Both the position numbers and the translations under genes were made by a program. From the NCBI GenBank assembly GCA_040878035.1, contig JBBDMX010000024.1, positions 1-64,000 on the forward strand: 64,000 nt of DNA, in the 5' to 3' direction. The notes under the pieces are model-generated. The model was not told the origin of the DNA. It was given only the letters and a program-made list of their open reading frames with translations, and made no database searches. Below, piece by piece: positions 36,792 through 44,857 of this stretch. Source of the stretch: JBBDMX01 sp040878035 (GTDB lineage: Bacteria > Planctomycetota > Phycisphaerae > Phycisphaerales > Phycisphaeraceae). The first letter of the stretch is position 1; each line of letters begins with the position of its first letter.

Positions 36792-38906
36792 TCATCCGCG
36801 GCGGCGCACCAGCCAGACGGAGACGCCCGCCAGGAGCGTGACCGTGGGGATGCCCGCCAGCAAGAGCCAGCGGATCGTGATGAGGGAAGTCTGCGACAAC
36901 GGATCGATGCGGCGAATGTCCTGCGAACGGGCGCTGGCGGCGATGAGCTGCTCCAGGCCGGCAAGCCACTGCACGCTGTTGACGAACAACTCGGCGTTGG
37001 CGGGATAGGCGGCGCCGAAGTATTCCGCCAGGCCGATGCCCTGCTGCGATAGGCGCGGGTCCATGTTGGTGGTGACGAAATCCTGCGCCCAGACCATGGC
37101 GTTCACGGCCACCAGGCGGGCCTGGCCGCGCTGCGCCGCGGCGGCGATCAGGTAGGACTCGCCCGGCTCGGCGGCGTCAAACTTGATGTCGGGAAACGTG
37201 TCGAAATCCTTGACGGCGTAGATGTCCTTGTCGGCGATCGTCACCAGCGGCCACTGCTGGATGGTGGTGTCCGCCGGGGTGCCCAGCGTCATTGGGCTGG
37301 GGAAGAGGAACACGCCGCGCATGCCCGCCAGCGCCTTGGTGACAGGCAGGTCACCGGTCCACGTGGTTCTGGCGAACATTGGCAGGGGCTGCTTCTTGCC
37401 GTCCTGGGTGGTGATCTGCTGCACAATGATGCGGTCGAGCTGCGGCGTGATGCCCCAGCTTTCGAGCATGGGGGCCACGGCGCTGGGCTGGCCGAAGCGC
37501 GCGGTGGAGGAGGCGGCACACATGACCAGCGCCGAGTCGCCGGCCTTGAGCCGCGCTTCGATGTGCTGCACCGCCTGCTGCTCGACCATGCCGGCGGTGA
37601 AGTTCATCGGCCCGGCGGGCTCGGAGGGTGGGATGACCCACACCGTGCGCTGGTCCGGCTCGGCCTGCGGCGGGGGCTGGGGCGGCGCGCCCTGACCCTG
37701 CGGCCCTCCAGTCGGCGAGCCGCCCGGCTGCCAGTCGCGCACGTCGAAATCCATCGCCCGCAAGCGCTCCGCCACCGCCTCAAAATCGCCGCCCGGACCC
37801 GACCCCGGCCGCTGACCCGTCACCACGAACACCACCAGCGGCGGCTTGATCAGTGTCATGCTCACCAGCGCCCCGGTGATCTTCTCCTCGCCCTGGAAGA
37901 GCACCTCGGGCTGCTGGCCCTCGCGCAACTGCTCGGCCGGCGGCAGGCGGAACATGCCCTCCAGCCACAGCGCCCGCGCTTTGCCCGGGCCCAGAATCAC
38001 CAGGGCATCGGGCCGGCTCAGCACCGTCTGGCGAATCTGCTCGTAGTCCTTGACCGGCTGCACCACGCGCAGGCCGTCCAGCGCCGCTTGCATTTTCGTT
38101 CGCGTCGCTCCCATCAACTCCACCAATGTCAGCAGCCGCTCCTTGACCGAGCCTGGCGTGCTGGTCCGCCGCGCCGCCTCGTCAAAACGACGGAGCAGGA
38201 TCGCGTAAAGCTCTTCATCCAGCGACGTCAGATAGCCGGTGATCTTGTCGTGCGCCTCGCTGTAGCCCGGCAGCGTTTCCTGGAGCGAAGTCTTGATCTG
38301 CTGCTGGCTGGTGTCGAGATTGGCGTCGAGGCGGGCAAAGAGCTGGCTGGCCTGCTGGAGAATCTGCCGCAGGTCGCCCGCCTGGTTGGCCGGGTCCTGC
38401 GCCGCGGCGGCGATCAATTCCTTCTGCTGCGGCACGTCCTTGCGCAGGTCGTCCACCGCCGCCAGCGCCTGATCCAGCGCCTCGTGCAGCGGCCGAAGCT
38501 GCGTGGCATAGCGCGCGTGCAGACTGGTGAGGAACTCCTCCAGCCGTCCCGCCTGCCAGTCCGGGTTGATCTGCTGCACGGTCAGCTTCGACGAATATCG
38601 CCCGTACTGGTTGATCAGGTCGCCGGCCTTCTGAATGCGTTCGTTGGCGACGGGGTCGCTGCCGGTGCGGAAGAGCGTGACGATCTGGTATTGCTCGCCG
38701 AGGCTGCCCACGAGCTTGCGTGTCTGCGGCGAGAGGCTGTACTGGCCCGTGGCGGTCAGGTCGCGCTGATAGGGTTTGAGGTACCAGGCGGCGATGACGT
38801 TGACCAGCACCACCAGGGCCAGAGCCACGACGGCGGCGATGAGCACGTTGAGGCCGTATTTCACGCGGCGGACGGCCTGGGTATGGGTGGGGGGCATATC
38901 GGGCAT
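36792..38906 (-). CDS. GldG-like ABC transporter auxiliary protein
   Basis: The product is 704 aa. It has an N-terminal membrane segment (about 17-42), a long periplasmic part and a C-terminal segment (about 675-697, WLLLAGIPTVTLLAGVSVWLV) before RRRG. The start SLSPQTRKLVGSL and later VIPPSEPAGPMNFT fit GldG/ABC_transp_aux proteins. A coiled-coil-like insert (about 95-290, many Gln and Leu) is longer than usual. It probably forms one complex with the ATPase and permease genes upstream. A TAGGAT box lies 6 nt before ATG 38906, hinting at an internal leaderless start; ATG 38897 is an alternative. Confidence 0.85.
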   Translation of the reverse strand: MPDMPPTHTQAVRRVKYGLNVLIAAVVALALVVLVNVIAAWYLKPYQRDLTATGQYSLSPQTRKLVGSLGEQYQIVTLFRTGSDPVANERIQKAGDLINQYGRYSSKLTVQQINPDWQAGRLEEFLTSLHARYATQLRPLHEALDQALAAVDDLRKDVPQQKELIAAAAQDPANQAGDLRQILQQASQLFARLDANLDTSQQQIKTSLQETLPGYSEAHDKITGYLTSLDEELYAILLRRFDEAARRTSTPGSVKERLLTLVELMGATRTKMQAALDGLRVVQPVKDYEQIRQTVLSRPDALVILGPGKARALWLEGMFRLPPAEQLREGQQPEVLFQGEEKITGALVSMTLIKPPLVVFVVTGQRPGSGPGGDFEAVAERLRAMDFDVRDWQPGGSPTGGPQGQGAPPQPPPQAEPDQRTVWVIPPSEPAGPMNFTAGMVEQQAVQHIEARLKAGDSALVMCAASSTARFGQPSAVAPMLESWGITPQLDRIIVQQITTQDGKKQPLPMFARTTWTGDLPVTKALAGMRGVFLFPSPMTLGTPADTTIQQWPLVTIADKDIYAVKDFDTFPDIKFDAAEPGESYLIAAAAQRGQARLVAVNAMVWAQDFVTTNMDPRLSQQGIGLAEYFGAAYPANAELFVNSVQWLAGLEQLIAASARSQDIRRIDPLSQTSLITIRWLLLAGIPTVTLLAGVSVWLVRRRG

Positions 38907-38969
38907 TATGCGATCCTAATTCCAATGACTGATGATGAATGACTAGTGGAGCCGCTGAAAAAACCACGT

Positions 38970-39196
38970 TGAACCACCAAGACACCAAGGACACCAAGAA
39001 GAGGATGAACACGAAGACACGAAGGCACGAAGAAGAGAAGGCAGAAACTCAGAGGTAGGTCAGCCGGGCATTTGGTGTTTTCTGCATGGTTTGGTTTTCC
39101 TGTTTTCTGCTTTTCTTCTTCGTGCCTTCGTGTCTTCGTGTTCAAATCGCTTTCTTCCCTTCTTCTTGGTGTCCTTGGTGTCTTGGTGGTTAATCA
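38970..39196. repeat. Composite hairpin HP-11
   Basis: ACACCAAGG, ACACGAAGG and GCAGAAA units on the left are mirrored by TTTTCTGC, CCTTCGTGTC and CCTTGGTGTC on the right. It lies within the Gld-like operon. Confidence 0.85.
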
Positions 39197-39219
39197 GAAT
39201 CTCCGTTAGTCATTTCTAT

Positions 39220-39939
39220 TCAGCGCCAGCGCTTGCTTTGGAGCAGCATCGTCGCCAGGAAGAGGAACAGTGCGATGCCGCTGACGAAGTAGACCACGGC
39301 GATCCAGTCGATCAGGCCCTTGTTGAAGGTGGCGAACTGCTCGTTGACGTTCAGGTGGTAGATCACCGGTCGCAGGCTGTCCCAGACCCAGGCGTACTGG
39401 GGGAGGAAGTACATGACGAAGGTCAGGAGGATGATGATGAAGATGGTGGTGACCAGGGCGATGATCTGGCTGGCGGTGGCGGCGGAGGCGAAGGTGCCGA
39501 TGGCCAGGTACAGGCCGCCGACCAGCAGCAGGCCGACCAGCCCGGTGAGGATGGGCCCCCAGTCGGGTTGCGCGGTGAACGCCAGGATGATCACGTCGAT
39601 GAACAGGGGTGTCAGCAGCACGACGAGGAAGGCCATGGCGCCCAGCCATTTGCCCAGGATGACCTGGGCGTCGTTGACGGGGCTGGTCATGAGGGATTCG
39701 ATGGTGCCGTTGCGGATCTCGTCACTGATCAGGCGCATGCTGATGGCCGGGACCAGGAAGATCATGAGCCAGACGACCATGAAGAAGGTGTCGCGCATGG
39801 CAGCGGGGGCGCCGGGGCTGAAGGTGCCGGCGAAAATCCACGAGGTGGCAAAGCCAAACAGCCCCAGCACCAGGTAGGCGACAGGCGAGTAAAAGAAGCT
39901 GGTCAGTTCACGCTTGGCGATGACGAGGGTGTGAGTCAT
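39220..39939 (-). CDS. ABC-2 type permease, GldF-like
   Basis: The 239 aa product has about six membrane segments. TLVIAKRELTSFFYSPVAYLVLGLFGF is the typical start of GldF/NatB-like permeases, and PAISMRLISDEIRNGTIESLMTSPV is the conserved cytoplasmic motif of ABC-2 permeases. It should pair with the ATPase gene upstream. The substrate of this transporter type is not known; in Bacteroidetes the homologues are needed for gliding. ATG 39939 is preferred over 39951. Confidence 0.9.
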   Translation of the reverse strand: MTHTLVIAKRELTSFFYSPVAYLVLGLFGFATSWIFAGTFSPGAPAAMRDTFFMVVWLMIFLVPAISMRLISDEIRNGTIESLMTSPVNDAQVILGKWLGAMAFLVVLLTPLFIDVIILAFTAQPDWGPILTGLVGLLLVGGLYLAIGTFASAATASQIIALVTTIFIIILLTFVMYFLPQYAWVWDSLRPVIYHLNVNEQFATFNKGLIDWIAVVYFVSGIALFLFLATMLLQSKRWR

Positions 39940-39963
39940 GGGGAGGGTCACTTGGGGAACTAA

Positions 39964-40126
39964 TCAGCCACAGATAAACACAGATGGACACAGATCAGGA
40001 AAATCAGAAAAGTAGAAAAGGGAGAAGATCAGAATATTCTGTGTGCCTGTTCATCCTCTTTTCTGAATTTTCTGCTTTTCGGCTTTTGTAGTTTTTTTTA
40101 TCATCTGTTTCCATCTGTGGCCATTT
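39964..40126. repeat. Composite hairpin HP-12
   Basis: CACAGATAAACACAGATGG and AGAAAAGTAGAAAA units on the left are mirrored by TTTTCTGCTTTTC and CCATCTGTGG on the right. It fills the gap between the ATPase and permease genes of the Gld-like operon. Confidence 0.85.
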
Positions 40127-41058
40127 CAGGTTTGACTCGCCGTGATCTGCACGAAGAACTGTTCGAGGCTGGCGACTTCGTGGCGCAGTTCGCGCAAGGG
40201 CCAGGCGTTGGTACTGATCAGTTTGCCCAGGGTTTCGCGCACGTCTTTCTGGTCGCGCGGGGTGACCATGGCGCGGCACCAGCCGTCGATGGCCGTCACG
40301 TCCACGCTGCTCACGTCCGCGGCGGCGGCGAAGACCTTCTTCACCGCCTGCGGGTCGGCCTTGACATCCACCAGCACGCGCGAGCTGCTCTCCACACGGC
40401 GCAACAGCTCCGCCGGCGTCCCCTGCGCCACGATCCGACCGCCGGCGATGATCATCACCCGGTCGGCGGTCTTCTCGACCTCCGGCAGGATGTGCGTCGA
40501 GAGCAGCACCGTGTGCTTGCCCTTTAAGTCCGCCACCAGCGTGCGAAACTGCTGAATCTGGTTGGGGTCCAGGCCCGAGGTCGGCTCGTCGAGAATGAGC
40601 ACCGGCGGATCGTGCAGCAGTGCCTGGGCCACGCCCACGCGCTGCTTGTTGCCCTTGGACAACGCGGCGATGAGCCGGCGGCGCACGGGAACCAGGCCGC
40701 AACGGTCGCAGACGTACCCGATGCGCTCCTTGCGGCGAGCGCGGTCCATGCCGTAGAGCTTGCCGCGGAAGTGCAGGAACTCCTCGACGCGCATCTCCGG
40801 GTAGAGCGGGTTGGACTCGGGCAGATAGCCCAGGCGGGCGCGGGCGGCCTCGGGTGCGGTCAGCACGTTCTGGCCGGCGATGGTCGCCCGGCCGGCGCTC
40901 GGCGGCAGATAACCTGTGAGCATGCGCAGCGTGGTGGACTTGCCCGCGCCGTTGGGGCCCAGGAAGCCCACCACCGCGCCCTCGGGAATGCTGAAGGTCA
41001 CCCGATCCACCGCCAGCGTCGGGCCGTACCATTTCACCAGGTTGTCAACGTCAATCAT
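40126..41058 (-). CDS. ABC transporter ATPase, GldA-like
   Basis: The 310 aa product has Walker A LGPNGAGKST, signature LSKGNKQRVGVAQALL, Walker B VLILDEPTSGLDP and the switch His in LSTHILPEV. The C-terminal 80 residues (VDVKADPQAVKKVF and after) are the extra domain seen in GldA/CcmA-type ATPases. It heads an operon of ATPase, permease, GldG-like and DUF4340 genes, all on the minus strand and separated by composite hairpins. The operon is common in planctomycetes and may move a substrate or lipoprotein across the envelope. Confidence 0.9.
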   Translation of the reverse strand: MIDVDNLVKWYGPTLAVDRVTFSIPEGAVVGFLGPNGAGKSTTLRMLTGYLPPSAGRATIAGQNVLTAPEAARARLGYLPESNPLYPEMRVEEFLHFRGKLYGMDRARRKERIGYVCDRCGLVPVRRRLIAALSKGNKQRVGVAQALLHDPPVLILDEPTSGLDPNQIQQFRTLVADLKGKHTVLLSTHILPEVEKTADRVMIIAGGRIVAQGTPAELLRRVESSSRVLVDVKADPQAVKKVFAAAADVSSVDVTAIDGWCRAMVTPRDQKDVRETLGKLISTNAWPLRELRHEVASLEQFFVQITASQT

Positions 41059-41140
41059 GACGGGTAGTTCCGTGTTATTCGGACAGTGGCGGAAAGCCGC
41101 ACTATCTTACGGGATCGTGCGGGTCAAGGTTCGGGGGACA

Positions 41141-41202
41141 TCTGAGCCGCGCGGCGTAAGCCCGCGGACGAGCCTCCGCAGGCTTACGCCTTGCGGCTCT
41201 GA
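41141..41202. repeat. PAL-1 pair (direct + inverted)
   Basis: A direct copy (41141-41168) and an inverted copy (41174-41202) form one hairpin between the divergent GldA-like and ptsN-like genes. Confidence 0.8.
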
Positions 41203-41375
41203 ATTGCATTCGCCGCGTTCGGCGGTATGCTGACCATTCCCCGCGCCTTGCGCGCTTCCGCGTCGGCCAAAACTTGGCTTTGCACGTGGTCGATAAATAG
41301 GATTGTGAGACCCCCGGCGTCTCCACCGCCGCGCGGCTTCCCCTAAGCCGGTGCGACGTTACTGGACCCTCGCTC

Positions 41376-41846
41376 ATGCGCCTGACCGAAATACTCTCGC
41401 CCGATAGCGTCAAAGTGCCCCTGACGGCGACGACCAAGCAGGAAGCCATCTTCGAGCTGGTCGATCAGCTCGTGCAGGTCATGGGCCTGGAAAAGTCGCG
41501 CGACGAACTGCGCAACAACGTCTGGCAACGCGAACAGACGCGCAGCACCGGCATCGGCCACAACGTCGCGATCCCCCACGGCAAGTGCAAGGTGCTTTCC
41601 CGCCTGGCCATGGCCGTGGGCAAGACCGCCGCGCCCATGGAGTTCGGCTCGATCGACGGCAAGCCCGTCGAGATCATCTTCCTCCTGGCAAGTCCCATGG
41701 ACCAGAACGGCCCGCACATCCAGGCCCTGGCGTCCATCAGCCGCATGCTCACCGACCCGGTGATGCGCAACAGCATCCGGGCGGCGCAATCGGCCGAGGA
41801 GTTGTACGAGGTGATCACGCAGTACGAGGCGAAGGTGGCGACGTGA
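41376..41846 (+). CDS. ptsN: PTS IIA domain protein (PtsN/fructose type)
   Basis: The 156 aa product is one EIIA domain of the fructose/nitrogen type. TGIGHNVAIPHGK holds the phosphorylated His, and the N-terminus (LTEILSPDSVKVPLTATTKQEAIFELVD) is the PtsN kind. With no IIB/IIC gene beside it, a regulatory role is more likely than sugar uptake. No ribosome site or -10-like box is clear. The spacer to the next gene carries a CTGATTT module (41851-41887), a P7 copy and a PAL-3 half. Confidence 0.88.
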   Translation: MRLTEILSPDSVKVPLTATTKQEAIFELVDQLVQVMGLEKSRDELRNNVWQREQTRSTGIGHNVAIPHGKCKVLSRLAMAVGKTAAPMEFGSIDGKPVEIIFLLASPMDQNGPHIQALASISRMLTDPVMRNSIRAAQSAEELYEVITQYEAKVAT

Positions 41847-41850
41847 GCGG

Positions 41851-41887
41851 GGGAATTTCTGATTTCTGATTTCTAATTTCTGATTTA
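41851..41887. repeat. TTTCTGATT tandem module
   Basis: Four TTCTGATT/TTCTAATT units directly follow the ptsN-like stop. The complement is at 163-192. Confidence 0.6.
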
Positions 41888-41916
41888 GCGAAGCGCTGTT
41901 GAAGCCGTCTGATTTG

Positions 41917-41946
41917 CAGCCGCGGCGTCCTCGCCGCGCGTCTTTT
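41917..41946. repeat. P7 palindromic repeat
   Basis: CAGCCGCGGCGTCCTCGCCG followed by CGCGTCTTTT. A half PAL-3 (CCGCTTGCGGCTTAG) follows at 41964-41980. Confidence 0.65.
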
Positions 41947-42011
41947 GTCTGTTGCTTTCGAATAGCCGCTTGCGGCTTAGCCTCCCTGTCTGACACGCCG
42001 GCTGATCGTCG

Positions 42012-42017
42012 TATACT
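42012..42017 (+). promoter_or_regulatory. -10-like box of a leaderless gene
   Basis: TATACT lies 6 bases before GTG 42024. The paralogous gene downstream has the same box at the same distance (42899-42904 before GTG 42911). Confidence 0.5.
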
Positions 42018-42023
42018 GGTGAC

Positions 42024-42824
42024 GTGAACCCGCCCACGTCCAACCGGGGCAGCGCTAACCGTTCGCCATCAACCGACGACAGTGGCGCGCTGACGATTGA
42101 CCTGAACTGCGTCCAATGCGGCTACAACTTGCGTGGCTTGCATATTGACTTGGCCTGCCCGGAGTGTGGACAAGCGATTGCTGCTGCGATTGAGCTGTAC
42201 CAGTTACGTGCGGAATCTAAGTGGCTGGGCATTCTGACGGTCGGAGCGACGGCGGGGTTGATCAGTATGCTCTCGTCAGCATTCTGTTTGCTTATCCTGG
42301 TGCTTGTTGCTACCACGGACGGCGCAAGTGGCGGACTGCCTGGAAGTCTTGTGACAATTGCCATCGCCCTGGCAGGCTTATCCGTATGGTGCCTGACTGT
42401 GCCTCTACCCAATCGCGACGTTGAGCGGCTTCCAGCCCTGCGTCTGGCCGCACGCTACGTTGGGCTGGTATTCCTGGCGTCCACCATCCTAGTTCCAATG
42501 GTTTTCGACCTATTGGCGCTTACGCTGCTCGATCTGCCGTGGTTGTGGCTTAGCTGTTGGTTTACGGGTGCGGTACTGCTCGCCGGGCTTTACTTGCGGC
42601 ACCTCGCCGTGCGCTTGAATCATCCAGGACTCGGCATCATTGCCATCGGCTGGAGCCTGTCAGTTGTTGTCGCCACGTGGCCATTGCCGCTTGCGCAGTT
42701 GCCGGTGAGCATTGCACCGTCGGCAGTAGTGCTCATGTGCACATTCCAAGTGGTATGTGTTCTTGGAGGGCCTTTGCTGATGGCTGCGTTTCTTCGATTG
42801 TTCTCCCAACACGTTGCACGCTGA
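42024..42824 (+). CDS. Zinc-ribbon membrane protein, tandem paralogue 1
   Basis: The product is 266 aa. An N-terminal zinc ribbon (CVQCGYNLRGL, then CPECGQ, about residues 32-55) is followed by about six membrane segments. This layout is frequent in planctomycetes, usually with the exact phrase CGYNLRGL. Function unknown; the ribbon may bind another protein. The second paralogue follows after 86 bases. The 42825-42898 stretch still resembles the 3' end of paralogue 2 (the bases coding MPDRAPDQS), so this gene seems to have lost its last 20 or so codons by frameshift. GTG start, TATACT 6 nt upstream. Confidence 0.7.
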   Translation: MNPPTSNRGSANRSPSTDDSGALTIDLNCVQCGYNLRGLHIDLACPECGQAIAAAIELYQLRAESKWLGILTVGATAGLISMLSSAFCLLILVLVATTDGASGGLPGSLVTIAIALAGLSVWCLTVPLPNRDVERLPALRLAARYVGLVFLASTILVPMVFDLLALTLLDLPWLWLSCWFTGAVLLAGLYLRHLAVRLNHPGLGIIAIGWSLSVVVATWPLPLAQLPVSIAPSAVVLMCTFQVVCVLGGPLLMAAFLRLFSQHVAR

Positions 42825-42898
42825 TAGCAGGGGGCTGTGTTGGGCGTGTTGCCATCACAGTCGAGTCCATGCCGGATCGGCCACCGAATCAGTCGTGA

Positions 42899-42904
42899 TA
42901 TACT
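42899..42904 (+). promoter_or_regulatory. -10-like box of a leaderless gene
   Basis: TATACT lies 6 bases before GTG 42911, copied together with the paralogous gene. Confidence 0.5.
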
Positions 42905-42910
42905 GGGGTC

Positions 42911-43756
42911 GTGAGTTCGCCCATTTCTAACAGGGGACGACCCAGATGGGTGCCGCTAATCGACGCGGCCGGCGATGTGGCTGTCGATGTTGTCTGCTTG
43001 CAGTGCGGCTACAACCTGCGCGGGCTGCATCCCAATACCACCTGTCCCGAATGTGGTTACTCGGTGGCGACATCGATCAAGTTTCATAACATCGGCGGTG
43101 ATCCGCGCTGGCTGACGTCTTTGGCACGTGGGGCCGTCTGTGTCGTCTTCAGTTTCGTGATCGCTTGGTCAGGCTGGGTTGCTCTGGCGGTGCTCGACGA
43201 GTTGCATTGGTTCGATTTTACGAATTGGGAATGGGGCCTGCTCGCCTGCTTACCGCTCTGCCCGCTGCCCCTTGGCTTATGGTGGCTGACCACGCCGCAA
43301 CCCGACTATGGTATCCGCCAAGGTCACGCCATACGAGGGGTCGCTCGCGGCGTGGGGCTCGTTACCTTGTTGTGCCCTTTCGTGGCATTCGTGATGCTGC
43401 CGGCGCGGTCGGAGGTCGTGGCTTACTCGTTAACCGTGCTGCTGTTACTTTTGGTCCTTGCTTGGACGCTGTATTTGTCCGGGTTGGCACGACGCTTTGG
43501 CCGCCGCGGCTTGGCCGGCCATACCATGGGATTAGGCGGTGTCATAGTCTTTGCCATCTGGTTGCTGGAGTTTAGTGATATTGGTGCGTGTGTACTCGTC
43601 GTCTGTGTCCTTGACTCCTTCGTGCTTGCGATTCTCTACAGTTTCATGTTCATGGAGTACGCCGATCGAACTCCATTGGCTGTTGGCATACGGCGGTCAT
43701 CACTGCTCAGCCTGCCAACTGTATCCATGCCGGATCGGGCACCCGATCAGTCATGA
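42911..43756 (+). CDS. Zinc-ribbon membrane protein, tandem paralogue 2
   Basis: The product is 281 aa. Its zinc ribbon (CLQCGYNLRGLHPNTTCPECGY) and the start SNRGRPRW parallel those of paralogue 1, and six or so membrane segments follow. The sequence identity beyond the ribbon is low, so the duplication is old or the membrane part is under little constraint. The 3' end overlaps the 3' end of the RluA-type gene on the other strand by 50 bases. GTG start with TATACT 6 nt upstream. Confidence 0.7.
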   Translation: MSSPISNRGRPRWVPLIDAAGDVAVDVVCLQCGYNLRGLHPNTTCPECGYSVATSIKFHNIGGDPRWLTSLARGAVCVVFSFVIAWSGWVALAVLDELHWFDFTNWEWGLLACLPLCPLPLGLWWLTTPQPDYGIRQGHAIRGVARGVGLVTLLCPFVAFVMLPARSEVVAYSLTVLLLLLVLAWTLYLSGLARRFGRRGLAGHTMGLGGVIVFAIWLLEFSDIGACVLVVCVLDSFVLAILYSFMFMEYADRTPLAVGIRRSSLLSLPTVSMPDRAPDQS

Positions 43757-44357
43757 ACCCATCGGGACCGGTCATGCCTTGATGGTGGAGGTAGACCGTC
43801 ACGCCGGCTGGTGCGTCTTCGGGTGCATCGCCGCCGCCGTAGAGTGGGTCGCCTTGGATGGGGATGCCGACGAAGGCGGCGTGGACGCGGATCTGGTGCA
43901 TGACCCCGGAATGGATGGTGGCCTGGAAGAGTCGGCCGCGCAGGCGGACAAAGTGCGTCTGGGCGGGGTACCACTTGCCGCGGTGGGGTGTGTTTTGCCC
44001 GCGCTGCACGACCATGCGGTTGCGCCTGCGGGGGTGATGGGCGATGGGCTTGTCGCAGACGTTGTCGTCCCAGGCGACGTCCTTGGCGGCCAGCAGCAGG
44101 TAACGCTTGGTCAGGCGATGCTCGGCGAACCAGCGGCGCAGTTGGTTCAGTTCATCGAGCGTATCGGCGATGAGCACAGCCCCGGAGGTGGCGTTGTCCA
44201 AGCGATGGGCGATGCCGCCGGCGAAGCCTTGCGGCCAGGCGATATCGCGTCGCCAGGGCTGGTCGCGCAGCAATCGTGCCAACAGACAGTCGCCCGCCGG
44301 ATCATCATGCGGCGGAAACACCGGCAGCCCCGCGGGCTTGTGGAGTGTGGTGGGCAT
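43707..44357 (-). CDS. RluA-family RNA pseudouridine synthase
   Basis: The 216 aa product has the RluA signature around the catalytic Asp (IAHRLDNATSGAVLIA), KRYLLLAAKDVAW and the later HQIRVHAAFVGIPIQGDPLYGG. It is shorter than RluA/RluD and has no S4 domain. The target (rRNA or tRNA) cannot be read. It converges on paralogue 2 with a 50-base overlap, so its last codons are also coding on the other strand. No ribosome site or box is seen near the ATG. Confidence 0.88.
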   Translation of the reverse strand: MPTTLHKPAGLPVFPPHDDPAGDCLLARLLRDQPWRRDIAWPQGFAGGIAHRLDNATSGAVLIADTLDELNQLRRWFAEHRLTKRYLLLAAKDVAWDDNVCDKPIAHHPRRRNRMVVQRGQNTPHRGKWYPAQTHFVRLRGRLFQATIHSGVMHQIRVHAAFVGIPIQGDPLYGGGDAPEDAPAGVTVYLHHQGMTGPDGFMTDRVPDPAWIQLAG

Positions 44358-44382
44358 GGCCGGATGCCTGTTTGAGCCCCGG

Positions 44383-44607
44383 TCACAGATATTGCTCGAA
44401 CTCGGCGCGCGTCATCGAACAGTCGGTGAGGATACGCTTAAGCAGGCCCGGCCCGATCGTTTCGCCCGCATGGACAGGCACGACCGTCGTCCGCCCATCT
44501 GCATGGCGAAGGATGTTGTGGCTGCCCCGTACACGAAGAACAACAAACCCCGCGCGTTTCAGAGCGGCGATGACCTCGCGTCCCCGCAATTGCCGTGGTC
44601 GGATCAT
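44383..44607 (-). CDS. hicA: HicA-type mRNA interferase toxin
   Basis: The 74 aa product matches HicA: a short double-stranded-RNA-binding-like fold with LRGREVIAALKRAGFVVLRVRGSHNILRH, where the His in GSH is the catalytic residue, then VPVHAGETIGPGLLKRIL. HicA cuts mRNA in translation-dependent fashion. Its ATG overlaps the hicB stop by 4 bases (ATGA), so the two are coupled. The order antitoxin-toxin is the reverse of E. coli hicAB but common elsewhere. Confidence 0.92.
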   Translation of the reverse strand: MIRPRQLRGREVIAALKRAGFVVLRVRGSHNILRHADGRTTVVPVHAGETIGPGLLKRILTDCSMTRAEFEQYL

Positions 44608-44819
44608 GCTTCAATCGTGACGCGCTGGACGCCGACGAATTCCACGGGGGCATCGAACGGTTCTTCCACCTCAAGGCACAGGTCGATTACCTCTCGCACG
44701 CGTTTCATCAGTGTATCGAGAGACTTGGCCTGCGTGTGACAACCTTTGAGCGCCGGGACCGTGGCCACGAAGTAGCCTTCCTGGTCGCGTTCGATGATGA
44801 CGTCAAAGGTGCGTTTCAT
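44604..44819 (-). CDS. hicB: HicB-type antitoxin
   Basis: The 71 aa product has the HicB partial RNase H-like fold: FDVIIERDQEGYFVATVPALKGCHTQAKSLDTLMKRVREVIDLCLE. It lacks a C-terminal DNA-binding helix-turn-helix, so it is the short type and may not bind the promoter itself. It should neutralise the HicA toxin. A TATCAT box lies 8 nt before the ATG. Confidence 0.9.
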   Translation of the reverse strand: MKRTFDVIIERDQEGYFVATVPALKGCHTQAKSLDTLMKRVREVIDLCLEVEEPFDAPVEFVGVQRVTIEA

Positions 44820-44840
44820 GGTTCCATATGATACGGACGC

Positions 44841-44857
44841 TAAGCCGCAAGCGGCTA
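44841..44857. repeat. PAL-3 half at the sdhB stop
   Basis: TAAGCCGCAAGCGGCTA is one perfect arm of PAL-3. Its last three bases are the sdhB stop codon (TAG on the minus strand). Confidence 0.7.
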
